A stretch of DNA of 64,000 bases from Acetobacter tropicalis. Lineage in GTDB: Bacteria > Pseudomonadota > Alphaproteobacteria > Acetobacterales > Acetobacteraceae. Location of the stretch: assembly GCF_001580915.1 (NCBI RefSeq), contig NZ_LHZQ01000216.1, positions 1-64,000 on the forward strand, in the 5' to 3' direction. This document shows positions 35,413 through 44,908 of this stretch, piece by piece (position 1 is the first letter of the stretch; each line of letters opens with the position of its first letter). The position numbers and the translations under genes were made by a program. The notes below the pieces were generated by a model. It saw only the letters and a list, made by a program, of their open reading frames with translations, made no database searches and was not told the origin of the DNA.

Positions 35413-35711
35413 GCTATTTTTCTGTGTGGGTTAGAGGAAGTGTGTCGTGCACCTATGTGCGGCAGCATCCTGAGGTGACCTGAAGATTTTTACCGCAGGT
35501 CCAAGGCTGACTGGAGCGTGTTGGTTGCCATCAAATATGTTCTGGAAGCCAGGAATGCCTTTACGAGGTAAGATATCCTGAGTTTCGGGTTTGCCATAGG
35601 GGGGGGGAGGCGACTGTCCAGAACAATATAGGATCAAGCACATCCTGGCGGGGTTCAAGATTTTTAGGGGCATGGTCGCAGGAGCATTCCAGAAATAACG
35701 AAGACAGAGGG
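35413..35711. other. Intergenic stretch between Sel1 and PiuC-like genes, with a G9 tract
   Basis: 299 bases between two minus-strand genes. A run of nine G lies at 35599-35607. An 80-codon frame across it has no recognisable product, and no remnant of a receptor gene can be identified with confidence. The stretch may be a leader for the dioxygenase or a decayed gene. Confidence 0.4.
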
Positions 35712-36437
35712 TTATCTTTCTGCTGATGGACGTTTCAAGTAGTGTTTTGCTCTATCAACAACGTTCTGAAAACGAGGTTCTTTCCTGTTTGCAAGAAGAC
35801 GTTCTGTTGCGAGGAAGACATCATGAAACCCAAGATCCAACGCACGAGAAAAGCAGTGTAATGCAGGATCAATGTTATTGGAGGAAAGATGATGCCGTGC
35901 CATATTCAAATAACCCCAGCAATCTCCAGCATTTGCGGCAGCCTCAAACAGTTTTACGGCAGCGTCCGGTTCAGCATTGGGGATGGCACCATCTTCTATA
36001 ATAAGCCCAAGCATAGTGAAGGCTTTGGTGACACCATTTTGCGCGGCCGATAGATACAAGTCATAAGCTTTTGGGATGTCGAAGGGAACACCGTCACCCG
36101 CCATGTAAAGATCAGCAAGGTTAAACATAGCCCACGCATCCCCTAATGAGGCTGCATGGGAAAAATAGGTGGCGGCGGTTGATGGATTGCGTGTAACACC
36201 CCAGCCTCTTTCGTAAGCGCGGCCAAGCATGTTTAGTGCGCGAGGATCAGCTGACCGCGCCGCCACTTCAAACATATTAAATGCATCCGTCAGGCGACCA
36301 TTGTTAACATGGATCTGCGCCAAGAGGAGTTGCACACTGACCTCACATAGAGGCGTCTTGCTGGATGCTGTCGGAGCGGTCACTTCCGGAGGGGGGAGTG
36401 TGTTGTCTGTCGGAGTGTTATGCAAGGAGGGCTTCAT
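35712..36437 (-). CDS. Sel1-like/TPR repeat protein
   Basis: A 241-residue protein of tandem alpha-helical Sel1-like repeats: ALNMLGRAYERGWGVTRNPS, AMFNLADLYMAGDGVPFDIP and AFTMLGLIIEDGAIPNAEPD, spaced about 36 residues apart. The proline- and threonine-rich N-terminus has no signal peptide. Such proteins mediate protein contacts, and Sel1/TPR proteins often accompany PiuC-type hydroxylases in iron-regulated operons. The partner is unknown. ATG 36437 has no strong ribosome site. Confidence 0.82.
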   Translation of the reverse strand: MKPSLHNTPTDNTLPPPEVTAPTASSKTPLCEVSVQLLLAQIHVNNGRLTDAFNMFEVAARSADPRALNMLGRAYERGWGVTRNPSTAATYFSHAASLGDAWAMFNLADLYMAGDGVPFDIPKAYDLYLSAAQNGVTKAFTMLGLIIEDGAIPNAEPDAAVKLFEAAANAGDCWGYLNMARHHLSSNNIDPALHCFSRALDLGFHDVFLATERLLANRKEPRFQNVVDRAKHYLKRPSAER

Positions 36438-36765
36438 GGCAGTTTCTACAAGAAAAAACAGGGGTCATGAAGGGAAATGCCGGTTTTTGGGTTGATAAAG
36501 GATATCGTGGGGAAGGTGTCAGTATACGCAAGAGACGCGGCGACATGGTATTGGTCCTTAAAATCGCATGAGGTTTTATCTGAATGCGATAATAAAAAGG
36601 GCATACTGATGTGTTTTCCTACAGTATTTTATGTAACTGGACGTTTTTGACGCAAAATCTATGTTTATTTCTCTCTATTTTCCTGTTTTTGGGATCAACT
36701 CTTATGATTGTCTTCTCGCTGATCGGGGTCGCAGGTTCATCTTTCACTGAATAACTGTCAGTTAT

Positions 36766-36784
36766 GTTTTTAATAATCATTCGC
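36766..36784 (-). promoter_or_regulatory. Fur-box-like site facing the sel1-piuC genes
   Basis: Read on the minus strand, GCGAATGATTATTAAAAAC matches the 19-base Fur consensus (GATAATGATAATCATTATC) at 12 positions. It lies about 330 bases upstream of the Sel1 start, which is far for a simple operator. Confidence 0.35.
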
Positions 36785-37000
36785 ATAAAGAAAAGCAAAC
36801 GATTATCAATGGGGAACAAAGCCGCGGGGAGCAGTGTGTTTTTGCCGCCACAGGAAAAATTGCTTCGGAGAAGAGTGCTTCAAACGCGACTGCTATAAAT
36901 ATCAAATTTTTCAATAGGTTATAGTGATATTGCGTGCGAAATTTCTTGAAGGAAAGTCTTATCTATCTTGCTGCTTAGGGGTGAGCATCTCACATATGGT

Positions 37001-37019
37001 AATAATGATAGTGATTCGC
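37001..37019 (+). promoter_or_regulatory. Fur-box-like site upstream of exbB
   Basis: AATAATGATAGTGATTCGC matches the 19-base Fur consensus at 14 positions. It lies about 155 bases upstream of the exbB start and would make exbBD-tonB iron-repressed. Assignment is by motif only; no fur gene is in the window. Confidence 0.5.
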
Positions 37020-37175
37020 ACTTTCGTCTTTTGAAAGCATTTGTTATCTGCTGTCTGGAATTTTCTCTGTGCGTGAGCAACAGGGCTGTGTTGGCGTGTG
37101 GGTTCTAAAACCTGCATCCCGTAATCCCTCTATGTCATCGTATTTTCCTATACTTGCGAAAGTGCTTGTTTTCTC

Positions 37176-37925
37176 ATGGCAATATCAGCGTCTTCATCTT
37201 TGACCAATGTTTCATTTTCTCCATGGGACATGTTTCTGAATGCCGGGCCAGTTGTTCGGTGTGTCATGATTCTTCTGGCTTTGGCGTCCGTAATTACCTG
37301 GACTGTTTTTATTGCCAAATCGGTTGAGCTAGTACGGCTGAGGTCAAAGCTGGGCAAGGCGGAGCGTGCGCTGGAAGAAGCAGGAACGTTGGATCTGGGG
37401 GAGGAGCATACGCGTGGTGCAGGGATTGCGCATACGCTGGTGATGGCTGCAGAGACAGAGCGGGTGCGCTCGCAAGATATTCCTGAGGATCGTGATGGTT
37501 TGAAGGAGCGAATTGTTCTGCATCTTGAACGTCTGGAAGCTGCTGAAGGCCGCCGTTTGATGCGGGGCACGGGTTTACTGGCAACTATTGGTGCAACATC
37601 GCCTTTTATCGGTCTGTTCGGTACGGTGTGGGGGATTATGACTTCCTTTACCGGCATTGCCGCCAGTAAGGCGACCAGCCTTGCGGTGGTGGCACCCGGT
37701 ATTGCCGAGGCTTTGTTGGCAACGGCGTTGGGGCTTGTTGCGGCCATCCCGGCAGTTGTCATTTATAATCATCTGGCCCGGCAGTCTGCCGCATGCCGGG
37801 CACAGGTGGCAGATCTCACATCACTGGTCATGCGGCTGGTCTCGCGGGATCTGGGCCGGATGCAGGCACAAGGGGAGACCGGGCAGGTGGTGCGTCTGGA
37901 TGTCAGCCGCATGGCTGGGGAGTGA
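37176..37925 (+). CDS. exbB: TonB-system proton channel subunit ExbB
   Basis: A 249-residue MotA/TolQ/ExbB proton channel protein in the inner membrane. The first helix lies near residues 28-48, followed by a long cytoplasmic domain (EERxRSQDIPEDRDGL type), then two helices in the conserved block GLLATIGATSPFIGLFGTVW and GIAEALLATALGLVAAIPAV. With ExbD and TonB it uses the proton gradient to energise outer membrane receptors such as the two in this window. No good ribosome site precedes ATG 37176, but a later start would clip the conserved N-terminal helix region. Confidence 0.93.
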   Translation: MAISASSSLTNVSFSPWDMFLNAGPVVRCVMILLALASVITWTVFIAKSVELVRLRSKLGKAERALEEAGTLDLGEEHTRGAGIAHTLVMAAETERVRSQDIPEDRDGLKERIVLHLERLEAAEGRRLMRGTGLLATIGATSPFIGLFGTVWGIMTSFTGIAASKATSLAVVAPGIAEALLATALGLVAAIPAVVIYNHLARQSAACRAQVADLTSLVMRLVSRDLGRMQAQGETGQVVRLDVSRMAGE

Positions 37926-37931
37926 CGGTGC

Positions 37932-38381
37932 ATGATCCGCATTCGGCATACTGATGAGACCCCTCATGAAGTAAACGAGATCAATGTCACACCGTTTATT
38001 GATGTGATGCTGGTTCTGCTGGTGATCTTCATGGTCACCGCCCCCCTGACAACGGTCAATGTGCCAGTTGATCTTCCGTCTTCTACTGAAAAACCCACAC
38101 CCCGGCCGGATGATCCTGTATTTTTGACAGTCAAGGCCGATCATGGGCTGGCTCTTGGTCAGGAAGACATACAAGCCGAGGCCCTTACCGGAGCACTGGA
38201 GGCTGCGACAAAAGGAAACAAGGATGAACGTATTTTTCTGCGTGCGGACAAGACGGTAGATTATGGAACGTTGATGGGCGTGATGGATAATCTACGCACT
38301 GCCGGATACCTCAAGGTCGCTCTTGTCAATTTGCAAGGGCAGGAGGAGGGGGCGGCGCCTCCATCCGGGAGTAGTCAATGA
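37932..38381 (+). CDS. exbD: TonB-system subunit ExbD
   Basis: A 149-residue ExbD/TolR protein. A short cytoplasmic N-terminus leads to NEINVTPFIDVMLVLLVIFM, which carries the conserved membrane aspartate (FIDVML) for proton translocation, followed by a periplasmic domain ending GYLKVALVN. It starts 6 bases after exbB with GGGGAG ahead and overlaps tonB by ATGA. Confidence 0.94.
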   Translation: MIRIRHTDETPHEVNEINVTPFIDVMLVLLVIFMVTAPLTTVNVPVDLPSSTEKPTPRPDDPVFLTVKADHGLALGQEDIQAEALTGALEAATKGNKDERIFLRADKTVDYGTLMGVMDNLRTAGYLKVALVNLQGQEEGAAPPSGSSQ

Positions 38382-39229
38382 ATAAGGAAGTTGCGGCAGG
38401 GACGGGGGAAATATCCCTTTTGCCGGTGTCCTTTATGGAGTGGGAGTGCGCCCAGGCGCGCCGCAGCCAACGGGAGGAAGTTTTTCGTTGGGGGGTATCG
38501 TTTCTGGCAGTTCTGATGGTTTCGGGGGGGGCGGTGGCATGGATCACGCGGTTGCCACCAGTTGCGGTGCCGGTGCCCGAACCTCCGCCAGCGGCGATTG
38601 CCATTGATCTGGCGCCAGTGCCTGCCTCTGCGCCCTCTCTACCAACGGATGTGCCGCCGGGTCCGAAACAGACCCTCTCTGAACCGGATACGGCCCCGGA
38701 AGAGCCGCCAAAGATAGCTGCGCCACTGTCTCCTGCGCCTACCCCGCCTGTACCCGTACCCAAACCTGAAAAGCAGCGAAAGGTTGTAAAAACGCACAAG
38801 CCCGCGACGCACCAGAAAAAGCCGGTACCGGACAGGACACCACCCGCAGAGCAGACTACGGCTCCCCCGTCTACGGAAGCGCTGCCCGCACCGGCTCAGG
38901 CTGCTCCGGCAGCAGGTGCGTCTTCTTCACATGCGTCTCAAAGCCCGGCTACATGGCAAAGTGACCTGCTGGCCAGATTGGAGAAATACAAGCGTTATCC
39001 GGCAGTAGCGATGGCGGAACATCAGGAAGGTGTTCCTATGCTCCATTTTGCCATGGACAGGAAAGGGCATGTATTATCGGCGCAGATCAAAAATAGTTCA
39101 GGTCATTCTCTTCTGGATCAGGAAGCAGTCGCGCTCGTACATCGGGCAGAGCCGCTTCCCATCCCTCCTGATAGTGTGGAGGGAGACCCTATTACACTGA
39201 CAGTTCCAATAGAATTTTATCTTGAATAA
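38378..39229 (+). CDS. tonB: Energy transducer TonB
   Basis: A 283-residue TonB protein. One membrane helix lies at about 38-57. A long Pro/Ala/Lys-rich periplasm-spanning region follows (PVPEPPPA, KPEKQRKVVKTHKP). The C-terminal domain (about 195-283) has the usual LARLEKYKRYPAVAMAEHQE and SSGHSLLDQEAVALVHRAEP motifs. The approximately 37-residue cytoplasmic tail before the helix is longer than in E. coli TonB. It would drive the sulfur-locus receptors and any siderophore receptors elsewhere. Confidence 0.93.
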   Translation: MNKEVAAGTGEISLLPVSFMEWECAQARRSQREEVFRWGVSFLAVLMVSGGAVAWITRLPPVAVPVPEPPPAAIAIDLAPVPASAPSLPTDVPPGPKQTLSEPDTAPEEPPKIAAPLSPAPTPPVPVPKPEKQRKVVKTHKPATHQKKPVPDRTPPAEQTTAPPSTEALPAPAQAAPAAGASSSHASQSPATWQSDLLARLEKYKRYPAVAMAEHQEGVPMLHFAMDRKGHVLSAQIKNSSGHSLLDQEAVALVHRAEPLPIPPDSVEGDPITLTVPIEFYLE

Positions 39230-39375
39230 GAAAAATAAGATTAGAAAGTACAATGGATTTAATGAATGTTCGGTCTTTTGTATCTCTATGACAAGAACCA
39301 AGGGGTTTTATTAAGGGTGTTACACGTTTAATTTTGGGCTCAGAGTGCGCTTTTCTGTTCAACAGGTTTTGTGGT

Positions 39376-39897
39376 TCAGTTTTTGTGTTTACTAAGCCTT
39401 TCAGTTGGCGTTTCGCAAGCGGAAGGGATCATAGTGCTGCGTGGGTTAACTGCAGCGTGGTTACTACCAGTAACGTAGTCCTGAAGTTCCTGCACTTCCT
39501 GCTCTGCGTTTTCGGCGCGCAGTTTTACGATATCACCAATACTGATCAACCCGACGAGTTTACCCTCTTCTTCAACGGGCACGTGGCGGCTGCGTGACCA
39601 TGTCATCCGGCAGGCGATATCAAATATACTGTCATCAGGAGACGCTATTGGTATCTCTGTCAACATAATCTCTTTTGCTGTCAGGGAAAAAATGCTCGGC
39701 CCATGTTGGGAAAGTGCCGACACAATGGTTCGTTCAGAGATCATCCCGACCAGAGCGCCATTTGTATCAACAACGGGAGCGCCACCAATATTATGGCGGA
39801 TCAGTAAATTGGCAATGGAGAGGACAGGATCATTTTCCTTGACGGTAAGGACCACATTTCCCTTTTGTGCCAGAATATGAAAAACACGATAAGACAT
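39376..39897 (-). CDS. CBS-domain pair protein
   Basis: A 173-residue protein made of two CBS domains (about 13-70 and 78-133; NIGGAPVVDTNGALVGMISE and SRHVPVEEEGKLVGLISIGD), which usually sense adenosyl nucleotides. The first 140 residues match the common alphaproteobacterial CBS protein; the last 30 (from TGSNHAAVNP) look like an unconserved tail. AGAAGGAAT precedes the start. It lies 80 bases downstream of nuoN on the same strand with no clear terminator, so it could be read from the nuo operon. Confidence 0.88.
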   Translation of the reverse strand: MSYRVFHILAQKGNVVLTVKENDPVLSIANLLIRHNIGGAPVVDTNGALVGMISERTIVSALSQHGPSIFSLTAKEIMLTEIPIASPDDSIFDIACRMTWSRSRHVPVEEEGKLVGLISIGDIVKLRAENAEQEVQELQDYVTGSNHAAVNPRSTMIPSACETPTERLSKHKN

Positions 39898-39977
39898 CGA
39901 CCTATTCCTTCTGTATTTTTTGTGACTCCAGATTGTTTTGTCTTAGATAAAGTAAGCCTTATTTTTATATCAGGCGT

Positions 39978-41444
39978 TTAAGAATTTTCAGGCTCGTGAA
40001 CCGGATCGTTTATCAACCCGTTTTGAGGGGATGTGGGTGAAGGCAAAACTTGGGGAATCATTCGTGCAGGGAAAATTCCACCTACAACCACTATAAGAGT
40101 TAAAACGACAATAAGGGTTGTCAGTTCCGGGGAGTGGCCTTCTTTAACGGGCAAAGAGGGTGTGTTCTGTGCTCCCATAAGAGTGCGGATAACATACAGA
40201 TAATAGTAAAGGCCAATAATGCTTCCGACTACAAGGGTGGCCAGAAGAAGCGTTTGCTGACGTTCCACCCCTGTTGCAGCAACTTCAAATTTTGCAAAAA
40301 AACCAATTCCAGGAGGAATGCCCGCAAGGGAAAGAAGCATCAGGGATAAGGTTGTGGCGAGAAAAGGGCGTGTGTAAAACAGTCCTTTCCATTTTGGAAT
40401 GTGGCTGCCATTCGAGTTCTCGGCCCAAGAAAATGCGCAAATGATGGCAAAAATTCCTAATGTGCTGGCGGCATAGGCTGCCAGATAAAGGGTGATGGCT
40501 TCTGATCTGAGCTGACCTGGGGAGAAAAAAGCAATCAGTAAATAACCGACATGGGCGATTGAGGAATAGGCCAGAAGGCGAATGAGATTGGTCTGACGCA
40601 ACGCCAGTATATTGCCGCCCAGAATGGTCAGAATGATGACGGTGAACAAGATGCCGTGTAGATATACTGGCGTTTCTTCTGTTCCGAAATAGCGGACGAG
40701 TGACGAGAAAATAGCTATTTTTGAAACAACGGCCATGAAAGCCGCAACTGGGGGAGGGGAGCCTTCCATTACATCCGGCAGCCACATATGGAAAGGAACA
40801 GCAGAGAGTTTAAAAAAAACTCCAACAAGGATCATGATGGTGGCAATAGCGGGTATGGTATTATCAGGGCTGGCAGGGGGAGGGCTGAAATACAGGGAGC
40901 CTGTTGTGGCGTAGGCCAAGCCAATACCAAAAAGAAGAATGGCAGAAGACACACCAGAAAGAATAAGATATTTCATGGATGCTTCAGTGGCCTGTGCAAA
41001 GTAGTAGGGGCGGGAAGCGACAAGCCCCATGAGGGAGAGGGCCTGTATTTCCACCCCCAGAAAAAAGGGGAGGTAATTTGTGCTGAAGACCATAGTGATG
41101 GCCCCCAGTGTGCCGAGAACAAGCAGGAGAGGATATTCATCCATTGGGTGCGTTTTGTCGTGATGTAAATCACGCCATGACATGAGAAGAATGCAGAGTG
41201 AGGAAAGCAGGATCAGAAGAGCCGTATAGTTTCCCCAGCGATCGTGAACGAAGAGCGATGCCCCTTCCACCTGTGGGGAGCCCAGATGATAATTGAGGCC
41301 ACCAAGAGCAAGAACGAGAGTGAAGAAGCCAATTGCCAGACTGCGCGTAAGAGAGCGGTGCCATGCGATACTCCCTAGGAGAAGCATGGTGCCGAGAGAC
41401 AGGATAGGAAGCGGCAAGGGAAGGAACAAATCATGAGTGATCAT
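39978..41444 (-). CDS. nuoN: NADH-quinone oxidoreductase subunit N
   Basis: A 488-residue antiporter-like membrane subunit of complex I with about 14 helices and family motifs (FLGVEIQALSLMGLVA; KLSAVPFHMWLPDVMEGSPP; LLAYSSIAHVGYLLIA). The Lys and Glu in these segments form the proton path. Last nuo gene; it overlaps nuoM by 4 bases. Confidence 0.95.
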   Translation of the reverse strand: MITHDLFLPLPLPILSLGTMLLLGSIAWHRSLTRSLAIGFFTLVLALGGLNYHLGSPQVEGASLFVHDRWGNYTALLILLSSLCILLMSWRDLHHDKTHPMDEYPLLLVLGTLGAITMVFSTNYLPFFLGVEIQALSLMGLVASRPYYFAQATEASMKYLILSGVSSAILLFGIGLAYATTGSLYFSPPPASPDNTIPAIATIMILVGVFFKLSAVPFHMWLPDVMEGSPPPVAAFMAVVSKIAIFSSLVRYFGTEETPVYLHGILFTVIILTILGGNILALRQTNLIRLLAYSSIAHVGYLLIAFFSPGQLRSEAITLYLAAYAASTLGIFAIICAFSWAENSNGSHIPKWKGLFYTRPFLATTLSLMLLSLAGIPPGIGFFAKFEVAATGVERQQTLLLATLVVGSIIGLYYYLYVIRTLMGAQNTPSLPVKEGHSPELTTLIVVLTLIVVVGGIFPARMIPQVLPSPTSPQNGLINDPVHEPENS

Positions 41445-42949
41445 TGTCCGTAATCTCCTCCACTAGATGGCGCTGCGGTGGAAAGAGAAGATGGCAAAGA
41501 CAAGGTCATGACAGGTTGGGGATGTACGCCTAGCAGGACAAGAAGGACCATAAGTACACCCAGCACGGACATCTGCCCTATGGAGAAATCTGTGGCGTGC
41601 AGTGGTGGGGTTCTGGTAGGGGCCAGAAAGATACGGTTTACCATCCGCAGGGAATAAATGGCGGCAAGCACCAATCCGGCTGTTGTGAGTGCGGCAACAA
41701 TGGAGTTGACGTGCCATGTTGCCAGCAACACTAGAAATTCACCGGTGAAGTTTCCAAAACCAGGCATGCCGAGCGATGCCACAGCAAAAAATAGTCCTGC
41801 GCTTGAAAGGCGTGGCCAGGAGGCCCAGAGGCCGCCGATTTGTGCCATATCGCGTGTATGGAGACGGTCCTGAATGGACCCGGCGATGAGGAAGAGAGCG
41901 CCTGTGCTCAGGCCATGCGCCAGCATCTGCACAATAGCGCCCTGAAGCCCTGTATTTGACCCGGTAAAAATACCGAGCATAACAAAACCCATATGGCTGA
42001 TGCTGCTATAGGCGATCAGGCGTTTGACATCATTTTGAGCGCAGGACAGCCACGCCCCGTAAAGAATGCCTGCAACACCAAGCCCCATGGCAACCGGAGC
42101 AAAGCGGAGTGCTGTTTCTGGAAACAGCATGAGATTGAAGCGGATCATGCCGTAGCCACCAGTTTTGAGCATAAGGCCTGCAAGGAGCACACTGGCGGCT
42201 GTAGGAGCCTGCGTATGGGCGGCTGGCAGCCAGACATGGACCGGCACAACGGGAAGCTTCACCGCAAAAGCGATAAAGAACCCCAGCATGAGCACCATGG
42301 AAAGAAAAGAGGAAAGGTGGGTGTGGGCAAGCGTGAAATAATCGAACGTGAGTACGTCGGTTTGCCGATAATGCGTGATAACAAGACCAAGAATAGACAG
42401 GAGCATGAGAAGACCGCTGCCTTGAGTGAAAAGAAAGAACCGGATTGCGGCGCGGTGTCTGTCTTCATGCCCCCAGGCGGAGATCAGAACAAACATGGGA
42501 ACCAGCATCAGTTCCCAAAGGAAAAAGAATAAAAAAAGGTCCGTGGCGAGAAAAGTCCCGGTAATGCCGGTAAGGGCCGCCAGAAACAGAAAATGAAAAG
42601 CGCCAGCATTGGTGTCTATTTTGCGCGTAGCCAGAAGAACACAAGGAAATGAGAGAATGAGAGTGAGCCACAGCAAGGAAAGGGAAAGACCGTCCATATC
42701 CAGTTGGAACGAAATGCCCATGATGGGTATCCACGGGATAGAAAAATGATCCAGCCATGGTCCCTGATAGGAGTGTTGCCCAAAGGTGGTAATGAGCAAA
42801 AGCACTGTTTCCAATGTGAGCACCATCAGGGTAATGCGCCAGGAAATCTTTCTGGCAGAGGAGGTGCCGGTGGTGCTTGAACGGTCAGCCAGCCAGGCAA
42901 CCGCGCCCCCTAGCAAGGGCAGAAGCACAAGGGCCGGGAGCGGGCTCAT
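41441..42949 (-). CDS. nuoM: NADH-quinone oxidoreductase subunit M
   Basis: A 502-residue proton-pumping membrane subunit. Motifs: FLFFFLWELMLVPMFVLI, KLPVVPVHVWLPAAHTQAPT and RLIAYSSISHMGFVMLGIF. ATG 42949 overlaps the nuoL stop (ATGA); the frame extends to 42997 inside nuoL, which I do not accept as the start. Confidence 0.95.
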   Translation of the reverse strand: MSPLPALVLLPLLGGAVAWLADRSSTTGTSSARKISWRITLMVLTLETVLLLITTFGQHSYQGPWLDHFSIPWIPIMGISFQLDMDGLSLSLLWLTLILSFPCVLLATRKIDTNAGAFHFLFLAALTGITGTFLATDLFLFFFLWELMLVPMFVLISAWGHEDRHRAAIRFFLFTQGSGLLMLLSILGLVITHYRQTDVLTFDYFTLAHTHLSSFLSMVLMLGFFIAFAVKLPVVPVHVWLPAAHTQAPTAASVLLAGLMLKTGGYGMIRFNLMLFPETALRFAPVAMGLGVAGILYGAWLSCAQNDVKRLIAYSSISHMGFVMLGIFTGSNTGLQGAIVQMLAHGLSTGALFLIAGSIQDRLHTRDMAQIGGLWASWPRLSSAGLFFAVASLGMPGFGNFTGEFLVLLATWHVNSIVAALTTAGLVLAAIYSLRMVNRIFLAPTRTPPLHATDFSIGQMSVLGVLMVLLVLLGVHPQPVMTLSLPSSLSTAAPSSGGDYGQ

Positions 42950-44904
42950 GATACAACTCCCGAGACCAGAGCCGCGCAGAGACCTGCGACAATCCATGCG
43001 GCATACCAGCGAACACGTCCGTTTTGAAACCTGGCCAGAAGAGCATCTCCTTCATGTAAGAATAGTATGGTTTTTCCGGAAAAGAGGGTGAGAGAGCGCG
43101 TTCTGGCAGTCTCAAAAAAAGTGCTGATAGCGCGGGTCATTCTGCCTATGCCGAGAATGAGGTAGTCCAGAATATCATGCCGGGTAAGCCAGACCAGAAA
43201 CCGGAAAGGCTGCACGAAGAGAAAATCATACAAGGCATCGGCGCCCCAGCCTTCTTTGGCCATGCGGATAATGGTACTCTGGCCGGGAATCTCCTGCATG
43301 ACGGGAGTGGCGCGGCCCCACAATATCCACGCAATGACAATGCCCGCAATGGGCACTGAGCCGCCAGTTAGAACAAGCCAGACTGGTTCTTCCGCATGGG
43401 GAAAGGGGGAGGAAAGAAACCGAGTGAAAAGGTGAATTGGGGCAAGTGTGTCGGGCATTTCGATGACTCCTCCAAATAGGGAAAGAAAGGAGAGGCACGC
43501 AAGCGGAATAGCCATAAGACGCGGGGTCGAGCCGGATGCGGCTGTACGAGAAGGGCCGAAAAACACTATGAAAACACAACGGGAAATATACAGTGCTGTG
43601 AGAAACGCACCTGCAAGAGCCATACCCCACAGAATATGAGCAAGTGGAAGGAACAGAGGGGCGAGAGGAAAATGGGCGCTCCAGATGCTGGAGAGGATCA
43701 TTTCCTTGCTGTAAAAACCGGATGTAACCAGAGGCAGCCCCGCCAGAGCGGCAGCCCCAGCCAGAAACGCTGCGGTAAGCCCGGGCATGCTACGATATAG
43801 CCCTCCCATGCGGAAAATATCCTGCTCATGATGAAGGCGTGCGATAATGGCACCTGCTGTAAGAAACAGAAGCGCTTTAAAAAAGGCATGGGTCATCAAA
43901 TGGAAAACGGCGGCCTGCCAGATCCCTGTGCCGAGGGCGAGAAACATATAGCCAAGCTGGCTGATGGTAGACCAGGCAAGGATACGTTTGAGATCTGTTT
44001 GTACAAGCGCGGTGCAGGCAGCCATCAGGATTGTCAAAGCTCCAATAATGGCCGTTAGCATCATGACAAGGGGGACCGCTGCAAAGAGCAAATGTAGCCG
44101 GGCAATAAGATAGATACCGGCTGTTACCATTGTGGCCGCATGGATAAGGGCGGAGGTAGGTGTGGGGCCTGCCATGGCATCGGGCAGCCAGGTCTGGAAT
44201 GGAATTTGGGCAGATTTAGCCAAGCCTCCTACCAGAAGAAATAATGCGGCGGCGGTCAAAGTCTGCGGAGCGATAGTACCTGCGCCCAGAGCGGTCAGAA
44301 CAGTGTGTGTCTGGAGCGAGCCTGTTGATGTCGCCAAAATAAGGAGACCGCACAGCATGGCGGCGTCTCCGATACGTGTCATGTAGAACGCCTTGCGGGC
44401 TGCGGCAGTATTGCGCGGGTTCTCGTACCAGAAGCCGATAAGTAGGTAGGAGCATATGCCAACGCCTTCCCATCCAATGAAGAGACAGAGCAGGTCTGAA
44501 GACAGCACCAGAACTAGCATGGCTGAGACAAACAGAGTCATGCAGCCAAAAAACCGTGCTATGCCCGGTTCTTCTTCCATATAGCGTATAGCGTAAAGAT
44601 GGATCAGAAATCCGACGATCGTGACAACGAGGATCATCAGAAGGGAAATGGGGTCAAGAGCAAAGGCAATATCAGCAGAAAACTCTTGCGTGTGCATCCA
44701 CTCCCAAAGCGTGATCTGAAGGGGAGTTGAAGGAGCCGAAGTGAGAAAAGCACCTGCAAGCACAATGCTGCAAAGTGCGGAAAGCCCGATAGCGCTGGCT
44801 GCCACAAATCCAACGGTCTGTGCAGAAATCTTCCCCGCCGTGGTGAAGAGAAAGAGTGCTGACGCCAGGGGAAGAAAAACCAGCAGCGGAAGAAGGTAGG
44901 ACAT
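42946..44904 (-). CDS. nuoL: NADH-quinone oxidoreductase subunit L
   Basis: A 652-residue proton-pumping subunit that carries the long lateral helix at its C-terminal end. Motifs: LFIGWEGVGICSYLLIGFWY, KSAQIPFQTWLPDAMAGPTP, SALIHAATMVTAGIYLIAR and ILAWSTISQLGYMFLALG. ATG 44904, 4 bases after nuoK, is chosen over an earlier in-frame Met at 44943 that lies within nuoK. Confidence 0.95.
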   Translation of the reverse strand: MSYLLPLLVFLPLASALFLFTTAGKISAQTVGFVAASAIGLSALCSIVLAGAFLTSAPSTPLQITLWEWMHTQEFSADIAFALDPISLLMILVVTIVGFLIHLYAIRYMEEEPGIARFFGCMTLFVSAMLVLVLSSDLLCLFIGWEGVGICSYLLIGFWYENPRNTAAARKAFYMTRIGDAAMLCGLLILATSTGSLQTHTVLTALGAGTIAPQTLTAAALFLLVGGLAKSAQIPFQTWLPDAMAGPTPTSALIHAATMVTAGIYLIARLHLLFAAVPLVMMLTAIIGALTILMAACTALVQTDLKRILAWSTISQLGYMFLALGTGIWQAAVFHLMTHAFFKALLFLTAGAIIARLHHEQDIFRMGGLYRSMPGLTAAFLAGAAALAGLPLVTSGFYSKEMILSSIWSAHFPLAPLFLPLAHILWGMALAGAFLTALYISRCVFIVFFGPSRTAASGSTPRLMAIPLACLSFLSLFGGVIEMPDTLAPIHLFTRFLSSPFPHAEEPVWLVLTGGSVPIAGIVIAWILWGRATPVMQEIPGQSTIIRMAKEGWGADALYDFLFVQPFRFLVWLTRHDILDYLILGIGRMTRAISTFFETARTRSLTLFSGKTILFLHEGDALLARFQNGRVRWYAAWIVAGLCAALVSGVVS

Positions 44905-44908
44905 GGTT

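Larger units (their letters stand above)
36438..37175. other. Divergent intergenic region, sel1-piuC / exbBD-tonB
   Basis: 738 bases without a supported gene. It holds two Fur-box-like sites (listed separately), consistent with iron control in both directions. A 66-codon minus-strand frame (36619-36819) resembles nothing known to me and is not called. Confidence 0.5.

Noticed and set aside
35431-35673. 80-codon frame between sel1 and piuC, considered as a receptor remnant
   Set aside because: None of the three minus-strand frames shows TonB receptor or transposase motifs that I can recognise.
36619-36819. 66-codon minus-strand frame upstream of sel1
   Set aside because: No resemblance to a known protein; it overlaps the AT-rich Fur-like site and is probably chance.
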